A DNA stretch of 64,000 nt from Bacteroidota bacterium (GCA_020402865.1 JADBYT010000018.1:1-64000), one strand, 5' to 3'. Shown: positions 52,607-62,403, counted from the first letter of the stretch. Program-made: numbers and translations. The notes: generated by a model from the letters alone, not told the origin.

Positions 52607-53503
52607 ATGCACCGCAAACATTTTTTACGTTTAATGGGAATGCTGCCCTTAACAGGAGCCGCCATGCAGTTACAGGATTTACGTCGGTTTTCCGACACAC
52701 TTTCGGCCACCGACCCGATGCCGGTGTTGTTTGTAGGGCACGGCAGCCCGATGAACGCGATTGATGACAATGTGTTTTCGCGCGAGATGAAAGCAATGGG
52801 GCAGAAAGTGCCCCGGCCGAAAGCCATATTAATGGTATCGGCGCATTGGGAAACCAAAGGCACGTTTGTAACTGCGCAGGCCATGCCGCCTACCATTCAC
52901 GATTTTGGCGGTTTTCCCCAGGCCTTGTTTGATGTGCAGTATCCGGCCCCAGGCAGCAAGTGGCTGGTTGATGAAACCAAAGCCGCAGTGAAAAAAACAA
53001 CCGTGGCTGATAGTCATGAATGGGGCTTTGATCATGGCTGCTGGAGTGTAACGCGCAACATGTTTCCGGGTGCCGATATTCCGATCATACAAATCAGCCT
53101 CGATTACAGCCAGCCGCCGCAGTATCATTACGACTTAGCTAAAGAGCTGGCCGTGCTGCGGCGAAAAGGCGTGCTCATTGTAAGCAGCGGCAACATGGTG
53201 CATAACCTCGGCCGACTGGTAATTCCGGCTAACGGCGATTTAAATGCGCCCTACGGCCTCGACTGGGCGCTTGAGGCACGAAGCCTTTTCAAAAAACACA
53301 TCGAAAGCGGCAATCATCAGGCACTTATTGGTTATAAATCGCTTGGACAGGCAGTACAACTTTCGGTGCCTACGCCGGAACATTACCTGCCGCTGCTTTA
53401 CACACTTGCACTGCAGGAAAAAACCGATCAGCTTTCGTTCTTCAACGATGTGGCTGTGGCCGGGTCACTTACTATGACTTCGGTGCTTATTGGTAAAGTG
53501 TAG
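52607..53503 (+). CDS. ygiD: 4,5-DOPA dioxygenase extradiol family protein
   Basis: A 298-residue class III extradiol dioxygenase-like protein (YgiD/LigB fold). An N-terminal leader (MHRKHFLRLMGMLPLTGAAM) is unusual for the family and may be an export signal. The metal-binding pattern is present: VLFVGHGSPMNA, VSAHWETKG, HDFGGFPQALF and SGNMVHNLG. In plants and bacteria the family opens the ring of DOPA or similar catechols; the substrate here is unknown. It ends at a cluster of 18-bp repeats. Confidence 0.88.
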   Translation: MHRKHFLRLMGMLPLTGAAMQLQDLRRFSDTLSATDPMPVLFVGHGSPMNAIDDNVFSREMKAMGQKVPRPKAILMVSAHWETKGTFVTAQAMPPTIHDFGGFPQALFDVQYPAPGSKWLVDETKAAVKKTTVADSHEWGFDHGCWSVTRNMFPGADIPIIQISLDYSQPPQYHYDLAKELAVLRRKGVLIVSSGNMVHNLGRLVIPANGDLNAPYGLDWALEARSLFKKHIESGNHQALIGYKSLGQAVQLSVPTPEHYLPLLYTLALQEKTDQLSFFNDVAVAGSLTMTSVLIGKV

Positions 53504-53541
53504 CTTCTGCAATCCGGTGACTGAGTTGTGATGTTTGCAGA

Positions 53542-53631
53542 ACTTGTCTCGGTGGCTGAGCTTGTCTCGGTGGCTGAGCTTGTCGCGGTGGCTGAGCTTG
53601 TCGCGGTGGCTGAGCTTGTCGAAGCCACCGC
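53542..53631. repeat. five 18-bp tandem units ending in a palindrome
   Basis: Units close to gcttgtctcggtggctga run from 53542 to 53613 (four units), followed by a fifth unit that changes to gcttgtcgaagccaccgc. The last part forms the stem CGGTGGCT (53604-53611) with AGCCACCG (53623-53630). The core cttcgacaagctcag (reverse strand) is, from memory, a common intergenic repeat motif in bacteria. It lies between convergent genes, so it may act in termination. Open frames through it are low-complexity artefacts. Confidence 0.75.
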
Positions 53632-53648
53632 AAACAAATGTCTCCGCA

Positions 53649-55259
53649 TTACTCCTCCGGCTGCGCATACCATTTTCTCATCATCCGTCCGTACAACAAC
53701 AGCAACAAGCCCAGCAGCAATGCAAGTCCGCCACATTGCGCCAGCGCGTAGTGGAAACTTTCGTTTTTAAACAATACATCGTGCGGCGAGTTGAAATTGT
53801 CGGGATAGTTATTGTGCAAGTACCGGTAATACAACCCCACACCAATAAGCGGAATAAAGAACACACTGTACACACTCAGCTGTAGCGTAATGCCATGCCA
53901 CAACGAGCGTTTGCGCGCGCCAAACAGCCCAAGCGAAAACACATGAAAAGCAACAATATAAACCAGTATCGTAATCAGCACACTTTCTGTGCGTGCATTG
54001 AATAATGCAAGCCCAACGCCTGTGGTAACCGCCAGCACAGTGCCCGCCAGAAATGTGGCCGCAAATGTTTTGAGCGAACTGTGGCGGAACATGAGAAGAA
54101 TAAGTGACAAAGCCAGCGAGACGTAAGCAAGTACAAGGCAATTTGTAAAAAGAAAATTGCTCCGCTCGTACCGATACATCCGACGCTCAATGTTTTCGAT
54201 GGCGTTGTCGATAGCGGAAAGATTGTAGCGGTAATCGAAAAGGTAGCTGTCAAAAATATCTTCCTGATATTCGTTAAGCGGGGGAACATATAGTGAATCA
54301 GTACGTTTTCTGTAGTTGCTTTCCGGCCCGTAGTCGTTTCTAATGGGTATGCCGGCAAATTTCAGGCTTAGCTTATTCAGCGTACTCAATGCTTCGGTTT
54401 CGCTCACTGTTTTCTTCTTGTAAATGAGGTGGTATAACTGATAGGCAGTAAGCGGACGAACTGAGGAGTAATCGGGCGACTGGTTTTCGGATACATACAT
54501 AATATTGAACCACCTGTAGTGAACCAGTCCGCTATCGCCGAGTAATACAAGCGTATCTTCGCGTTGAAGCCATCCGTCTTTATTGTCAACTGGTTCCCAT
54601 GTTACATTTGTTCGGTAGCGCGACTGCACATCAATGACAGTATCATTTAGCGTATCCCCCACAAGCATATTGTTGTTGCGGTAATGTTCATTTTGAATCA
54701 CTTTTTTTCTTGCCTCAGTTTCGGAAGCAACAAAAATTACGGTATCGCGTCCCAGTTGAACCGGGTTGTATTTATGCTCTGCCACATTCACGCAATAATT
54801 AATCTGGTTCACCGCATCGGTCAGTTCGTCGGGTGTGTATTCGCTGCGGGCGCTTTGCGTTTCTACAAATGCGGGGAGCAGGATGCTGAAACCGGCCATA
54901 AAGAATACGGCCCAGAACAGCAGCAGTTGCAGTGCGGGTGCAAGTGTGTGTGGCTGCCCGAAACGCTTGAATGTATTAAAACGCAGCAGGTAAATAAGCC
55001 AGAGAATAATGCCCAGTGCAGCCAGCAGGCCCACTACAACCTGATGTTCTGCGAGTGAAGATCGTGTGCGCGGATCGTCGGGTAAAATCCAGAAGGTGCC
55101 GTAAATTACCGCATAGCCGATGAGTGCGTACCAGAGGAAAAGATGCACGCGTGTGGCCCAGAGTGTGGGGTAATTAAGCAGCAGCCATTTGTCGAGCCGG
55201 TTGATGAACGCGGGAGCAAGCGGGCGGCGGCCGTTGGCGGTGGAGAAGAGGCGATTCAT
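53649..55259 (-). CDS. membrane component of ABC export system
   Basis: A 536-residue membrane protein with two N-terminal helices (about 40-58 and 75-92), a third (about 108-130), a large extracytoplasmic domain (about 135-365), and five further helices (about 370-520). The start overlaps the stop of the ABC ATPase by one base (TGATG on the minus strand), so it is translationally coupled and is very likely its membrane partner. The large extra-membrane domain resembles none I know. The substrate is unknown. Confidence 0.72.
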   Translation of the reverse strand: MNRLFSTANGRRPLAPAFINRLDKWLLLNYPTLWATRVHLFLWYALIGYAVIYGTFWILPDDPRTRSSLAEHQVVVGLLAALGIILWLIYLLRFNTFKRFGQPHTLAPALQLLLFWAVFFMAGFSILLPAFVETQSARSEYTPDELTDAVNQINYCVNVAEHKYNPVQLGRDTVIFVASETEARKKVIQNEHYRNNNMLVGDTLNDTVIDVQSRYRTNVTWEPVDNKDGWLQREDTLVLLGDSGLVHYRWFNIMYVSENQSPDYSSVRPLTAYQLYHLIYKKKTVSETEALSTLNKLSLKFAGIPIRNDYGPESNYRKRTDSLYVPPLNEYQEDIFDSYLFDYRYNLSAIDNAIENIERRMYRYERSNFLFTNCLVLAYVSLALSLILLMFRHSSLKTFAATFLAGTVLAVTTGVGLALFNARTESVLITILVYIVAFHVFSLGLFGARKRSLWHGITLQLSVYSVFFIPLIGVGLYYRYLHNNYPDNFNSPHDVLFKNESFHYALAQCGGLALLLGLLLLLYGRMMRKWYAQPEE

Positions 55260-56374
55260 CAGAAAAGGCGTTTGGTGGAGTTGGAAATATCGCGGCAGTA
55301 GGTAATGGTAATGTTTTGCTGCACGAGATGGCTGAGCAGTTCCTGCGCGGTGTGTGTGTGCGATACGAGCGTGAAGAAGCCGCCGTTGAACTGCAGCTCC
55401 GCATCAAGTCCCTGCATGGCCAGTGTAACGGTATCGCGCGGCGAAGTGGTTTCGAGTTCGAGCGCATAACCGAGTGTGTGCGCCGAAGGTTGATCGCTTG
55501 TGAAAATACACTCGCCCTTGCGGATGAGCAGCACGCGGTCGGCCACTTTTTCCACTTCATGCAATTGCTGCGAGGTAAGCAATACAGCGAGTGGCCGGAC
55601 CGAGGAAAGCGCGAGGAAGCGCAAATCGGTAAGCAGCGTTTGCTGGGCGTTGATGTCAAGATTAGCCAGCGGTTCGTCAAGAATCATTACCTGCGGCCGC
55701 ATCAGCAGTACGCGTGCAATTTCAAAACGTGTGCGGTAGCCGCTGCTGATCTGGTTCCACGTAAGTTCGGCATACTCACTCAGGCCCAAACGCTCAAGCA
55801 TAAAGTCAACCAGCAGCTCGTTTTCGCTGCCGGTAATGCCGGAGAGTGATGCCGAGAAGTGAAGATTATCGCGCAGCCGGCCAAACCAGCGCGGAATACG
55901 CTGCGGAATAAACGCCACTGCTGATTTTACGGCATAGTGGTTTTGCGCATTCAGCCCCGCATACTCAAGCGTGCCGCCGTTTATGGCCAGCTGTCCGGCA
56001 ATGCAGCGCAGCAATGTGGTTTTGCCGTTGCCGTTTTCGCCTACTACGCCGGTAATTTCGCCCGCATTCAGTTGCAGGCTCACCGGCCTTAGGCTGAAGT
56101 TGCCACGGCTGTATGTTTTTGATACCTCGCGCACATTCACCAGCACAGGCTTTTCAGCCGCAGGTAAATGCTTTGGCAAGCGCGAAAAGAATTCGAGCGC
56201 AGCCGCTTTAAACGCTTCTCCGTGGCTGGAAAGCGTAGCCCGGTAGTTCCGGCTAATCGCAATTGCCTCGCGTATCAATTCCTGATTATTACTCTCAAGC
56301 GACATGTCGAGCAGCCTGCGCAATGCAAGCTCATAATCGCCATGCTGTAAGTAATGTTCGGCCGTATGTGCCAT
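55259..56374 (-). CDS. ABC transporter ATPase with N-terminal helical extension
   Basis: I prefer ATG at 56374 (MAHTAEHYLQHGDYELALRR); an in-frame ATG lies 14 codons earlier. Residues about 1-75 form a TPR-like helical extension not found in ordinary ABC ATPases. The ABC core follows: Walker A GENGNGKTT, Q loop FIPQRIPRW, signature SSGYRTRFEIARVL (variant of LSGGQ), Walker B VMILDEPLANLD and H loop TSQQLHEVE. It should energise the membrane protein encoded immediately downstream. The altered signature and the extension suggest a specialised subgroup. The substrate is unknown. Confidence 0.85.
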   Translation of the reverse strand: MAHTAEHYLQHGDYELALRRLLDMSLESNNQELIREAIAISRNYRATLSSHGEAFKAAALEFFSRLPKHLPAAEKPVLVNVREVSKTYSRGNFSLRPVSLQLNAGEITGVVGENGNGKTTLLRCIAGQLAINGGTLEYAGLNAQNHYAVKSAVAFIPQRIPRWFGRLRDNLHFSASLSGITGSENELLVDFMLERLGLSEYAELTWNQISSGYRTRFEIARVLLMRPQVMILDEPLANLDINAQQTLLTDLRFLALSSVRPLAVLLTSQQLHEVEKVADRVLLIRKGECIFTSDQPSAHTLGYALELETTSPRDTVTLAMQGLDAELQFNGGFFTLVSHTHTAQELLSHLVQQNITITYCRDISNSTKRLF

Positions 56375-56558
56375 AAAGAAGCGGGTTAATCTGTTGCGCA
56401 GTACTATCGGGCGCAATAAAGGGTGAAACCTGTAGGATTATACCCCGTTATCAAACCGGGTGGGATTATTTACTAAACGAATTTACATCTTCCGCCGCCG
56501 AATATCAGCCGGCAACCCACGAATATTTATCTCGGCTGACTTTGGCTATTTGCGGCAA

Positions 56559-56566
56559 TACATTTG
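56559..56566 (+). promoter_or_regulatory. -7 box TACATTTG for T9SS gene
   Basis: TACATTTG matches TAnnTTTG, with TTTG at 56541-56544 as a possible -33 element (spacing somewhat short). It lies 25 bases upstream of the ATG at 56591. Confidence 0.5.
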
Positions 56567-56590
56567 AAAAGTACTTCAAAATAAAAAACG

Positions 56591-59500
56591 ATGCATAATC
56601 TCAGATCACAAAAAAACAAAAAACAACCGCGCCTGAAAAGGATTGCAACGGCACTCATGCTGCTGGCGCTTCCGGCGCTTGCGCATGCCCAGCAATACAA
56701 TCAGTGGGCATTTGGTATGAATGCCAGTTACAATTTTACCACACAGGCTCCCGTAACTCCCGCGCCAACAATTTCGACAATAGAAACCGCCGCCTCATGG
56801 TGTAACAATGCCGGGAATCTGTGGATTTATACCAACGGTAAAAACATTTATAATGCACAGTCGGGGTTAACCTGTGGTGGTTGTTTGAATGGCAACCCGA
56901 ACTCCGCCACCAACAGTGCAATACAAGGCGTATTGATTTTGCCCAAAATCGGCGGGCCGGCAGATCAGTTCTACATATTTACAGTTTCTGATCGCGGTAT
57001 ATTATCAGGAAACATTAACTACGGGCTTACTTATGATGTATATAACGCAAGCAGCAATAGTATTAATGGCGAAACGTCTATGGGCTTTGCAATGAACACT
57101 TACGGTTCATTTACTACTGAAGCGCTTACGGCCATTCCGCACGCCAATGGTACTGACTATTGGGTAATTGTTAAATCGGTTGTTATTCCTCCCGGCACTC
57201 CAGGTGCTACCATTGGCTCTACTCCTCCTCCCAACCAGCCTGCTGGCGGTAACAACAACAGTTTGTATGCCTATCTCGTTACCGCAGCCGGTGTTACTCC
57301 GCAGCCAGTTGTTAGCAATGCCGGATTTGCATCTGATTATATGGGTGGTTTCAATTTGATACAAGAAATCAGATGCTCGCCCGACCGTCAGTTTGTGGCT
57401 GTAACAAACCGGACGGCAAGCAATGCGGGTTCTGTTTTTCTTTATCGGTTTAACGACGCCACCGGCGAGTTTGGCTACCTGCAAACGCTGCCCATGCCTG
57501 CCACTTATTGCCCGTGGAGTATTTCATTCAGCCCCAATTCGCGTGTACTTTATGCTACCGGTAATCATCCGGCCACATCGGCAACAGACCCTGCGGCTGA
57601 AACCCTTCGCCAGTTTGATCTAAGTACAGTGCCTTGTAGTCCTTCAGTAACACCAGCTTATTGCGATTATAATACAACCGTGCCTTTTAGCTCATCTTCT
57701 AAACTTACCAAACTACAACTTACGCCCGATGGCCGAATTTTCAGAACCCGCAAAGGTTCATATTACATCGACGTAATCAGCACACCAAACAATGTGGGTT
57801 GTGCCAACATGGGCTATCAGGCCACAGCCATTCAGGTTGCTACCTCAGGTACAAATAACAGCGAATTCTCGCTCCCCAACAACATCGACGCCAAAGCCGG
57901 TCCGGTAGGCACAACCGAGTGGCCCAAAACCACCACACTCACCAACACGCAGGACAAAGGCGTAATGACCGACCTCGACCAGTTTGGCGATATCTATTCG
58001 GCCGGTGAGTTTAAAGTCAGTACGCAGTTTGAAACAGTAAACATTACCGGCCATGTAAACGGCGCCATGTACTTAACCAAGTACGACAACTGCAACGGCC
58101 TTGAGTGGGTAGCCAAAGGTGTGCCCGCATTGCCCGGCGGTTCGGTTACCTGTACATCAATGAGCACAGGCCCGTCAATAAACAGCGTAATGGTAACGGG
58201 GCGTTTCAGTGGCCCGACCACATTTTCATCAGCGGTAAATGGTTCCGGTGTGCCGGTTTGTGGCACTGGTTTGTCGATCACAGGCGCCGGTATTTACATT
58301 GCCATTTACGATTTCAACGGGTGTTTGCTTGGCGTAAAAACCATTCAAAATGATGCAACCTACACGCACAACTCTTCACACATTACCATTGGTCGTTTGC
58401 TTGTACCCGCCACCGGCATCACCGAGAACCGCGTGTATGTAGCCGTAAATGAAACACCTGTAGCGGGCAACAACGACCGTGTGCGTGTTTTCTGTTTTGT
58501 ACATTCATCGCCTGCTACGCTCACCAATGCGTGGGTAGTACCGCTGAAGTCTTCCTCATCAATTCTGGCTTACGACATCAGCAGCTACAAAACCACGGTT
58601 GCCGTAACCGGTCATTTTCAGCGCGATATTTCGTGGAACACCAACGTTACACCGTTTGCATCAGGTGCCAGCGGCATCAGCGAAGCGTTTGTAGCGTCGA
58701 TGGCCGATGTAAACAACCTTGCTATCCCCAACAACATAGGCGCACTCACGGCCGGTTTTGATCCTGTTGTAACCACAAACAATTCGTATGGTATGGGTGT
58801 AAAAGTATATTCCACCAATGATGTATTGCTCACCGGCACCTACAACAATGCGGTGGCAAGCACATTCGGCACCGGTTTGGGTATGGCGGGCAACGGATCG
58901 TTTTCCTGTGCGTATGCCGTGCGCATGAACAGCACCACACCGGCCTCCAACTGGGTACGTTCGGTAATGTCTGACGGGTTTGCGTATGGTGTTGATATTA
59001 CACAATCAGGCAGCATGGTTTACCTTACGGGTATGTGGGAAGGAACTACGTTTGGCATTAACGGCACCGTGTTGCCTACAGCCGTTCCGCTCAAAAATCA
59101 CATGTATGTGGTGGGCATGGAAGTAAACGGCAGCTACACCACCGCTCCCTGCTGGCAAAACCATTCGTACCTGAACAGCGATCTTACCGATTTTGCCCGG
59201 CCAGCCCGTATTGCGGCTAATGCAAACTATGTATATGTAAACGGCGTGTACAAAGGCACCAACCAGATGGAAGACGACATTGCGTTCAACTCTCCGTTAA
59301 CATCTACAGCGGGTACTTCCAACAGTTTTGTGTGGCGATATAATGTACCTAACGGCATGGCTTTACGCGAGAGCCAGGTGGCCGCCGCCGCCGCCGAATC
59401 GACAATGCAACTTTATCCCAACCCGGTAAACCAAACCTTGTTTTTAACGCTGGGCAATGCGGATACCGAAGCGGCTATTGAAGTGTACAACACTTCAGGG

Positions 59501-59632
59501 CAGGTAATTTATTCGGCACGCACCATGCAGAGCAATACTCAAATTGATGTGGCCGACTGGGCGCCGGGCATTTATCTGGTGCGCATGGTACGCAACGGCG
59601 AGGTGATTACAGAAAAAATCATTAAGCAATAA
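56591..59632 (+). CDS. large secreted protein with T9SS C-terminal sorting domain
   Basis: A 1013-residue exported protein: a positively charged leader and signal peptide (IATALMLLALPALAHAQQ), then an N-terminal part (about 35-440) that reads like a beta-propeller with YSPNSRVLY-like repeats (ISFSPNSRVLYATG, LTPDGRIFRTRKG). The middle is repeated beta-sandwich or propeller-like (about 450-920), and the end (about 930-1013) is a type A sorting domain: LYPNPVNQTLFLTL and GIYLVRMVRNGEV. The C-terminal signal sends it through the type IX secretion system to the surface. The role may be adhesion or binding; no catalytic motif is seen. Confidence 0.85.
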   Translation: MHNLRSQKNKKQPRLKRIATALMLLALPALAHAQQYNQWAFGMNASYNFTTQAPVTPAPTISTIETAASWCNNAGNLWIYTNGKNIYNAQSGLTCGGCLNGNPNSATNSAIQGVLILPKIGGPADQFYIFTVSDRGILSGNINYGLTYDVYNASSNSINGETSMGFAMNTYGSFTTEALTAIPHANGTDYWVIVKSVVIPPGTPGATIGSTPPPNQPAGGNNNSLYAYLVTAAGVTPQPVVSNAGFASDYMGGFNLIQEIRCSPDRQFVAVTNRTASNAGSVFLYRFNDATGEFGYLQTLPMPATYCPWSISFSPNSRVLYATGNHPATSATDPAAETLRQFDLSTVPCSPSVTPAYCDYNTTVPFSSSSKLTKLQLTPDGRIFRTRKGSYYIDVISTPNNVGCANMGYQATAIQVATSGTNNSEFSLPNNIDAKAGPVGTTEWPKTTTLTNTQDKGVMTDLDQFGDIYSAGEFKVSTQFETVNITGHVNGAMYLTKYDNCNGLEWVAKGVPALPGGSVTCTSMSTGPSINSVMVTGRFSGPTTFSSAVNGSGVPVCGTGLSITGAGIYIAIYDFNGCLLGVKTIQNDATYTHNSSHITIGRLLVPATGITENRVYVAVNETPVAGNNDRVRVFCFVHSSPATLTNAWVVPLKSSSSILAYDISSYKTTVAVTGHFQRDISWNTNVTPFASGASGISEAFVASMADVNNLAIPNNIGALTAGFDPVVTTNNSYGMGVKVYSTNDVLLTGTYNNAVASTFGTGLGMAGNGSFSCAYAVRMNSTTPASNWVRSVMSDGFAYGVDITQSGSMVYLTGMWEGTTFGINGTVLPTAVPLKNHMYVVGMEVNGSYTTAPCWQNHSYLNSDLTDFARPARIAANANYVYVNGVYKGTNQMEDDIAFNSPLTSTAGTSNSFVWRYNVPNGMALRESQVAAAAAESTMQLYPNPVNQTLFLTLGNADTEAAIEVYNTSGQVIYSARTMQSNTQIDVADWAPGIYLVRMVRNGEVITEKIIKQ

Positions 59633-59664
59633 CTGTGTAGTTTTTTCCCCACACAGTAAGCAGG

Positions 59665-59696
59665 GCGGTCGTTTCGGGGGCGAAACGGCCGCTTTT
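59665..59696 (+). terminator. terminator after T9SS gene
   Basis: GCGGTCGTTTCG and CGAAACGGCCGC form a stem with one G-T pair, followed by TTTT. Confidence 0.75.
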
Positions 59697-59794
59697 GCGT
59701 TTACCGTTTACCACACAGCAAGCCCATTTACATAAATTTTTCTGCAAGTTTCATTTTTTTGCTGTGTGTTTCTTAGGCTGGTGTATTTTAGCGT

Positions 59795-60538
59795 ATGAAC
59801 CGCATTCTTCTTCTGGCTTTCTCAGCAGTACTGCTCATGTCTTTCGGACAAAAACCGCTTCCCGGCGGCGAATCTTTTCTGCGTCGTACGCATAAAGTGT
59901 ATGCCGGGAAATGGTACAGCACACTTACGTTTGAGCAAACCACACAGTTTTACAAAAACGGGGTCAAGGAAGGCTCGCAAACGTGGTATGAAGCGGGTAT
60001 TTACCCTCATCTTTTCCGCATTGATTTTGGCAGTCCCGATTCGGGCGATGCTTATATTTCGCGCAATGACTCGGCCTATCTTTTCCGCAAGGGGAAACTG
60101 GTGCGCGCCATGCCCGAAGTAAATGAACTCCTGTTCCTTTTTGGCGGCATGTATTTTTACCCGGCCGACACAGTGGTGAAGAAAACGGCTGCTATGGGCT
60201 ATGATCTTAACAAAACCCATTCTACCACATGGCAGGGCCGCAAGGCGCAGGTTGTAGGCGCACTGCCGGGCGATACCGTGTCGCCGCAAATCTGGTTTGA
60301 TCTGGCCAACCGTTATGTGGTGCGCATTATCCGTAACCGCAACGGGCACCGCGAAGAAATTATTTCCCGCAAACATATTCCTCTGGCCGGAGCCTGGTGC
60401 GAAACCGAAGTTGTTTTTTACATGGATGGCAAGCTGGTGCAGGAAGAATTCTACACCAACTGCAAAGCCAACGAGCCGCTTGATGCACGCATTTTCGATC
60501 CGAAAGTGTTCGGGCAGGTGCATTGGATGAAGAAGTAA
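59795..60538 (+). CDS. exported protein, unknown
   Basis: A 247-residue protein with a signal peptide (MNRILLLAFSAVLLMSFGQ), then a beta-rich domain with YAGKWYSTLTFEQTT, FRIDFGSPDSGDAYISR, WQGRKAQVVGALPGD and FDLANRYVVRIIRNRNG. The pattern of long antiparallel strands recalls LolA/outer-membrane lipoprotein-sorting folds, but I do not claim that function. The convergent gene at 60543 ends 4 bases away. Confidence 0.65.
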   Translation: MNRILLLAFSAVLLMSFGQKPLPGGESFLRRTHKVYAGKWYSTLTFEQTTQFYKNGVKEGSQTWYEAGIYPHLFRIDFGSPDSGDAYISRNDSAYLFRKGKLVRAMPEVNELLFLFGGMYFYPADTVVKKTAAMGYDLNKTHSTTWQGRKAQVVGALPGDTVSPQIWFDLANRYVVRIIRNRNGHREEIISRKHIPLAGAWCETEVVFYMDGKLVQEEFYTNCKANEPLDARIFDPKVFGQVHWMKK

Positions 60539-60542
60539 GCCG

Positions 60543-61304
60543 CTATTTACCAAGCAGTTTTGCTTTCAGTGCCTCGGCTCGTTGTTTGCCTGCTTTTCCC
60601 GTCTTGTCAAGCGCAATAGCTTTGTCCAGACAGCGCAGTGCTTCAGTACGGTATTTTGCCTTTTGATGCTGATTGGCCCAGGCCCAGTACACAAAACTCA
60701 TGAGTTTAGGTGTCGCATAGCTGCTGTCGGCCTCATACTTTTGGATGAGCTGATTCATATCTATGCGTGCAAACCGGTGTTTGCGAAACATCCATTTGGG
60801 GAGGTTTTCGGCCACGCTGCCACGCAGAAATTCAGGCAGGGCAGAAACCGGAGCATACTGCTTTACCGCAATTTCAAACAAATCGAAAGCCATTCCCAGC
60901 TGCTTCAAACTGCCTGTTTCGCCGGCTATTAGTGCCAACGCCGATGCACGATATGAAACAATAATTGGAAGAAAAGCATTTGCGGGATCTGCCTTTTGCG
61001 CCAGACTATCAAGCAGCGAATAGCTTTTGGCTGCAAGCCCTTTATCGCCCGTTTTGGCCAGCAAGGTGAAGTTCAACGCGGCTTCGTGATACAAAATACC
61101 GAGGCGTAAACGAGTAACCATGTCTGACGATGCCGCAGCCAGTTGCTGTGCAGCTGCAATACGGTTTCGGAGATTCACGGTGTCTGTTATCTCCATTACA
61201 TCATCCAGCTGTTGTGCCGCTTCGGCCACGCTGCTGCGCGAAATTGTTTGTGCTGATGCCGTTACACTTGCTCCGGCAAGCACTAAAATTAAAATATGCT
61301 TCAT
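60543..61304 (-). CDS. exported helical protein, TPR-like, unknown
   Basis: Started at 61304 (MKHILILVLAGASVTASAQ) for a clean signal peptide; an ATG five codons earlier is also possible. The 253-residue mature protein is helical, with repeated pairs such as LGILYHEAALNFTLLAKTGDKG and FVYWAWANQHQKAKYRTEALRC, and resembles TPR-like scaffolds; the last helices (ALRCLDKAIALDKTG) are a TPR-like pair. No catalytic motif was seen. The Crp/Fnr regulator gene lies 61 bases upstream on the same strand and could control it. Confidence 0.65.
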   Translation of the reverse strand: MKHILILVLAGASVTASAQTISRSSVAEAAQQLDDVMEITDTVNLRNRIAAAQQLAAASSDMVTRLRLGILYHEAALNFTLLAKTGDKGLAAKSYSLLDSLAQKADPANAFLPIIVSYRASALALIAGETGSLKQLGMAFDLFEIAVKQYAPVSALPEFLRGSVAENLPKWMFRKHRFARIDMNQLIQKYEADSSYATPKLMSFVYWAWANQHQKAKYRTEALRCLDKAIALDKTGKAGKQRAEALKAKLLGK

Positions 61305-61364
61305 AAGTGTTTGTTTCATGAAGCAAAGTTCTGTGCCGAAGGTTGCCCGATTCGTTGACGAGCG

Positions 61365-61949
61365 TCAAGATTTTTCGCGTTTAAGTATCCGGAGGCGGAT
61401 TCTGCTCAGCGTTTCGGGACTTACACCAAGAAAATTGGCAATGTATTTTTGAGGTACACGCTGAAACATATCAGCCTGATTAAGCATAAGATTGCGAAAT
61501 CGTTCCTCCGGACGCTCAGAAGACAGCGACATGGCTATTTCAGTGGCTCTTTGTGCAATTTGTTCTGCAATGAGCCGTCCGAAAGTTTCATATTTCGGGT
61601 ATTGCGTATAAAGAGTAGTTAATTGATCACGACTAATGATTAGCAATGAACTATCTTCCATTGCCTGTAAATTAATTACCGCAGGTTGTTGTGTGTTAAA
61701 GCTCTGAAAATCGGTAACCCAACGGCCTTCAAAGGAAATATCACAAGTTTTTTCGTTGCCGTTTTTTGTGTGAAAGTGGCGTATGGTGCCTTGCTCAACA
61801 AAAGCAACGAACCGGCACACATTGCCTTCTTGCAAAAGAAATTTTTTGCGGGGAATGATCTGCCGTTCAAAAAACAGATCAACTAAGTTCAGCTCATCGT
61901 CAGAAATTTCAATCAGCGATTGAATATGACGGCGTAATTGCTCGTACAT
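61365..61949 (-). CDS. Crp/Fnr-family transcriptional regulator
   Basis: A 194-residue regulator: a cyclic-nucleotide-binding-like beta-barrel (about 1-115, FLLQEGNVCRFVAFVEQG), the dimer helix (about 120-145), and a C-terminal winged helix with QKYIANFLGVSPETLSRIRLRIL. The phosphate-binding cassette of true Crp (RAATV) is not obvious, so the effector is probably not cAMP; no cysteine cluster like Fnr is visible. It lies upstream of the helical exported gene on the same strand. Target sites were not found. Confidence 0.88.
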   Translation of the reverse strand: MYEQLRRHIQSLIEISDDELNLVDLFFERQIIPRKKFLLQEGNVCRFVAFVEQGTIRHFHTKNGNEKTCDISFEGRWVTDFQSFNTQQPAVINLQAMEDSSLLIISRDQLTTLYTQYPKYETFGRLIAEQIAQRATEIAMSLSSERPEERFRNLMLNQADMFQRVPQKYIANFLGVSPETLSRIRLRILKREKS

Positions 61950-62403
61950 GACTTTTCATTAATGATGCAAGATACCTATCTGTAATGAAAAGAACCTTAT
62001 CCCGCTCATAAGCATAAGGGCTGGTGTATTGGAGACAAAGTACCACCACGTCTGTTCACAGCACATCTGGTTTAGCACCGGTAACGTTTTTGTATCGCGC
62101 TTTCGGGCCAAAAGAAGACGCGAAGAAAAGCAGCAGGAAAATTCAGCGGAGCGCAAAAATTTTGTACCGCTTCTGGCCTGTGTTTACGACATACATAACT
62201 GTTTAATCTTGCTTTTCGCTTTTATTAAAGCGAAAAGGGTGCTTGTTTTTGCTGCGAATACCGACCTGTTTGCCTTTTTTCTTAACGACATCCGGCAATG
62301 TGATTTTAACAAATTGTTGGCTAATTAGAAGATACTATACATAATTATCAGTAATAAACGAGGTTGTATTTTATGAAAATGTAGTTTTTATTTGCTGGCA
62401 ACT
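61950..62403. other. 454-base gap with an 11-bp hairpin
   Basis: No convincing gene. A perfect stem (CTTTTCGCTTT at 62212-62222 with AAAGCGAAAAG at 62227-62237, loop TATT) could be a transcript end, but no T run follows. Short open frames on both strands (the longest reads 99 residues on the plus strand) show no recognisable motif and overlap the hairpin, so I do not call them. Confidence 0.45.

Noticed and set aside
53528-53770. Low-complexity frame reading AELVSVAELV across the 18-bp repeats
   Set aside because: It arises only because 18 is a multiple of three; it overlaps the convergent membrane gene and has no signals for translation.
62029-62328. 99-residue plus-strand frame in the gap before the XRE gene
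   Set aside because: No known motif, atypical composition, overlaps a perfect hairpin and has no promoter; too weak to call.
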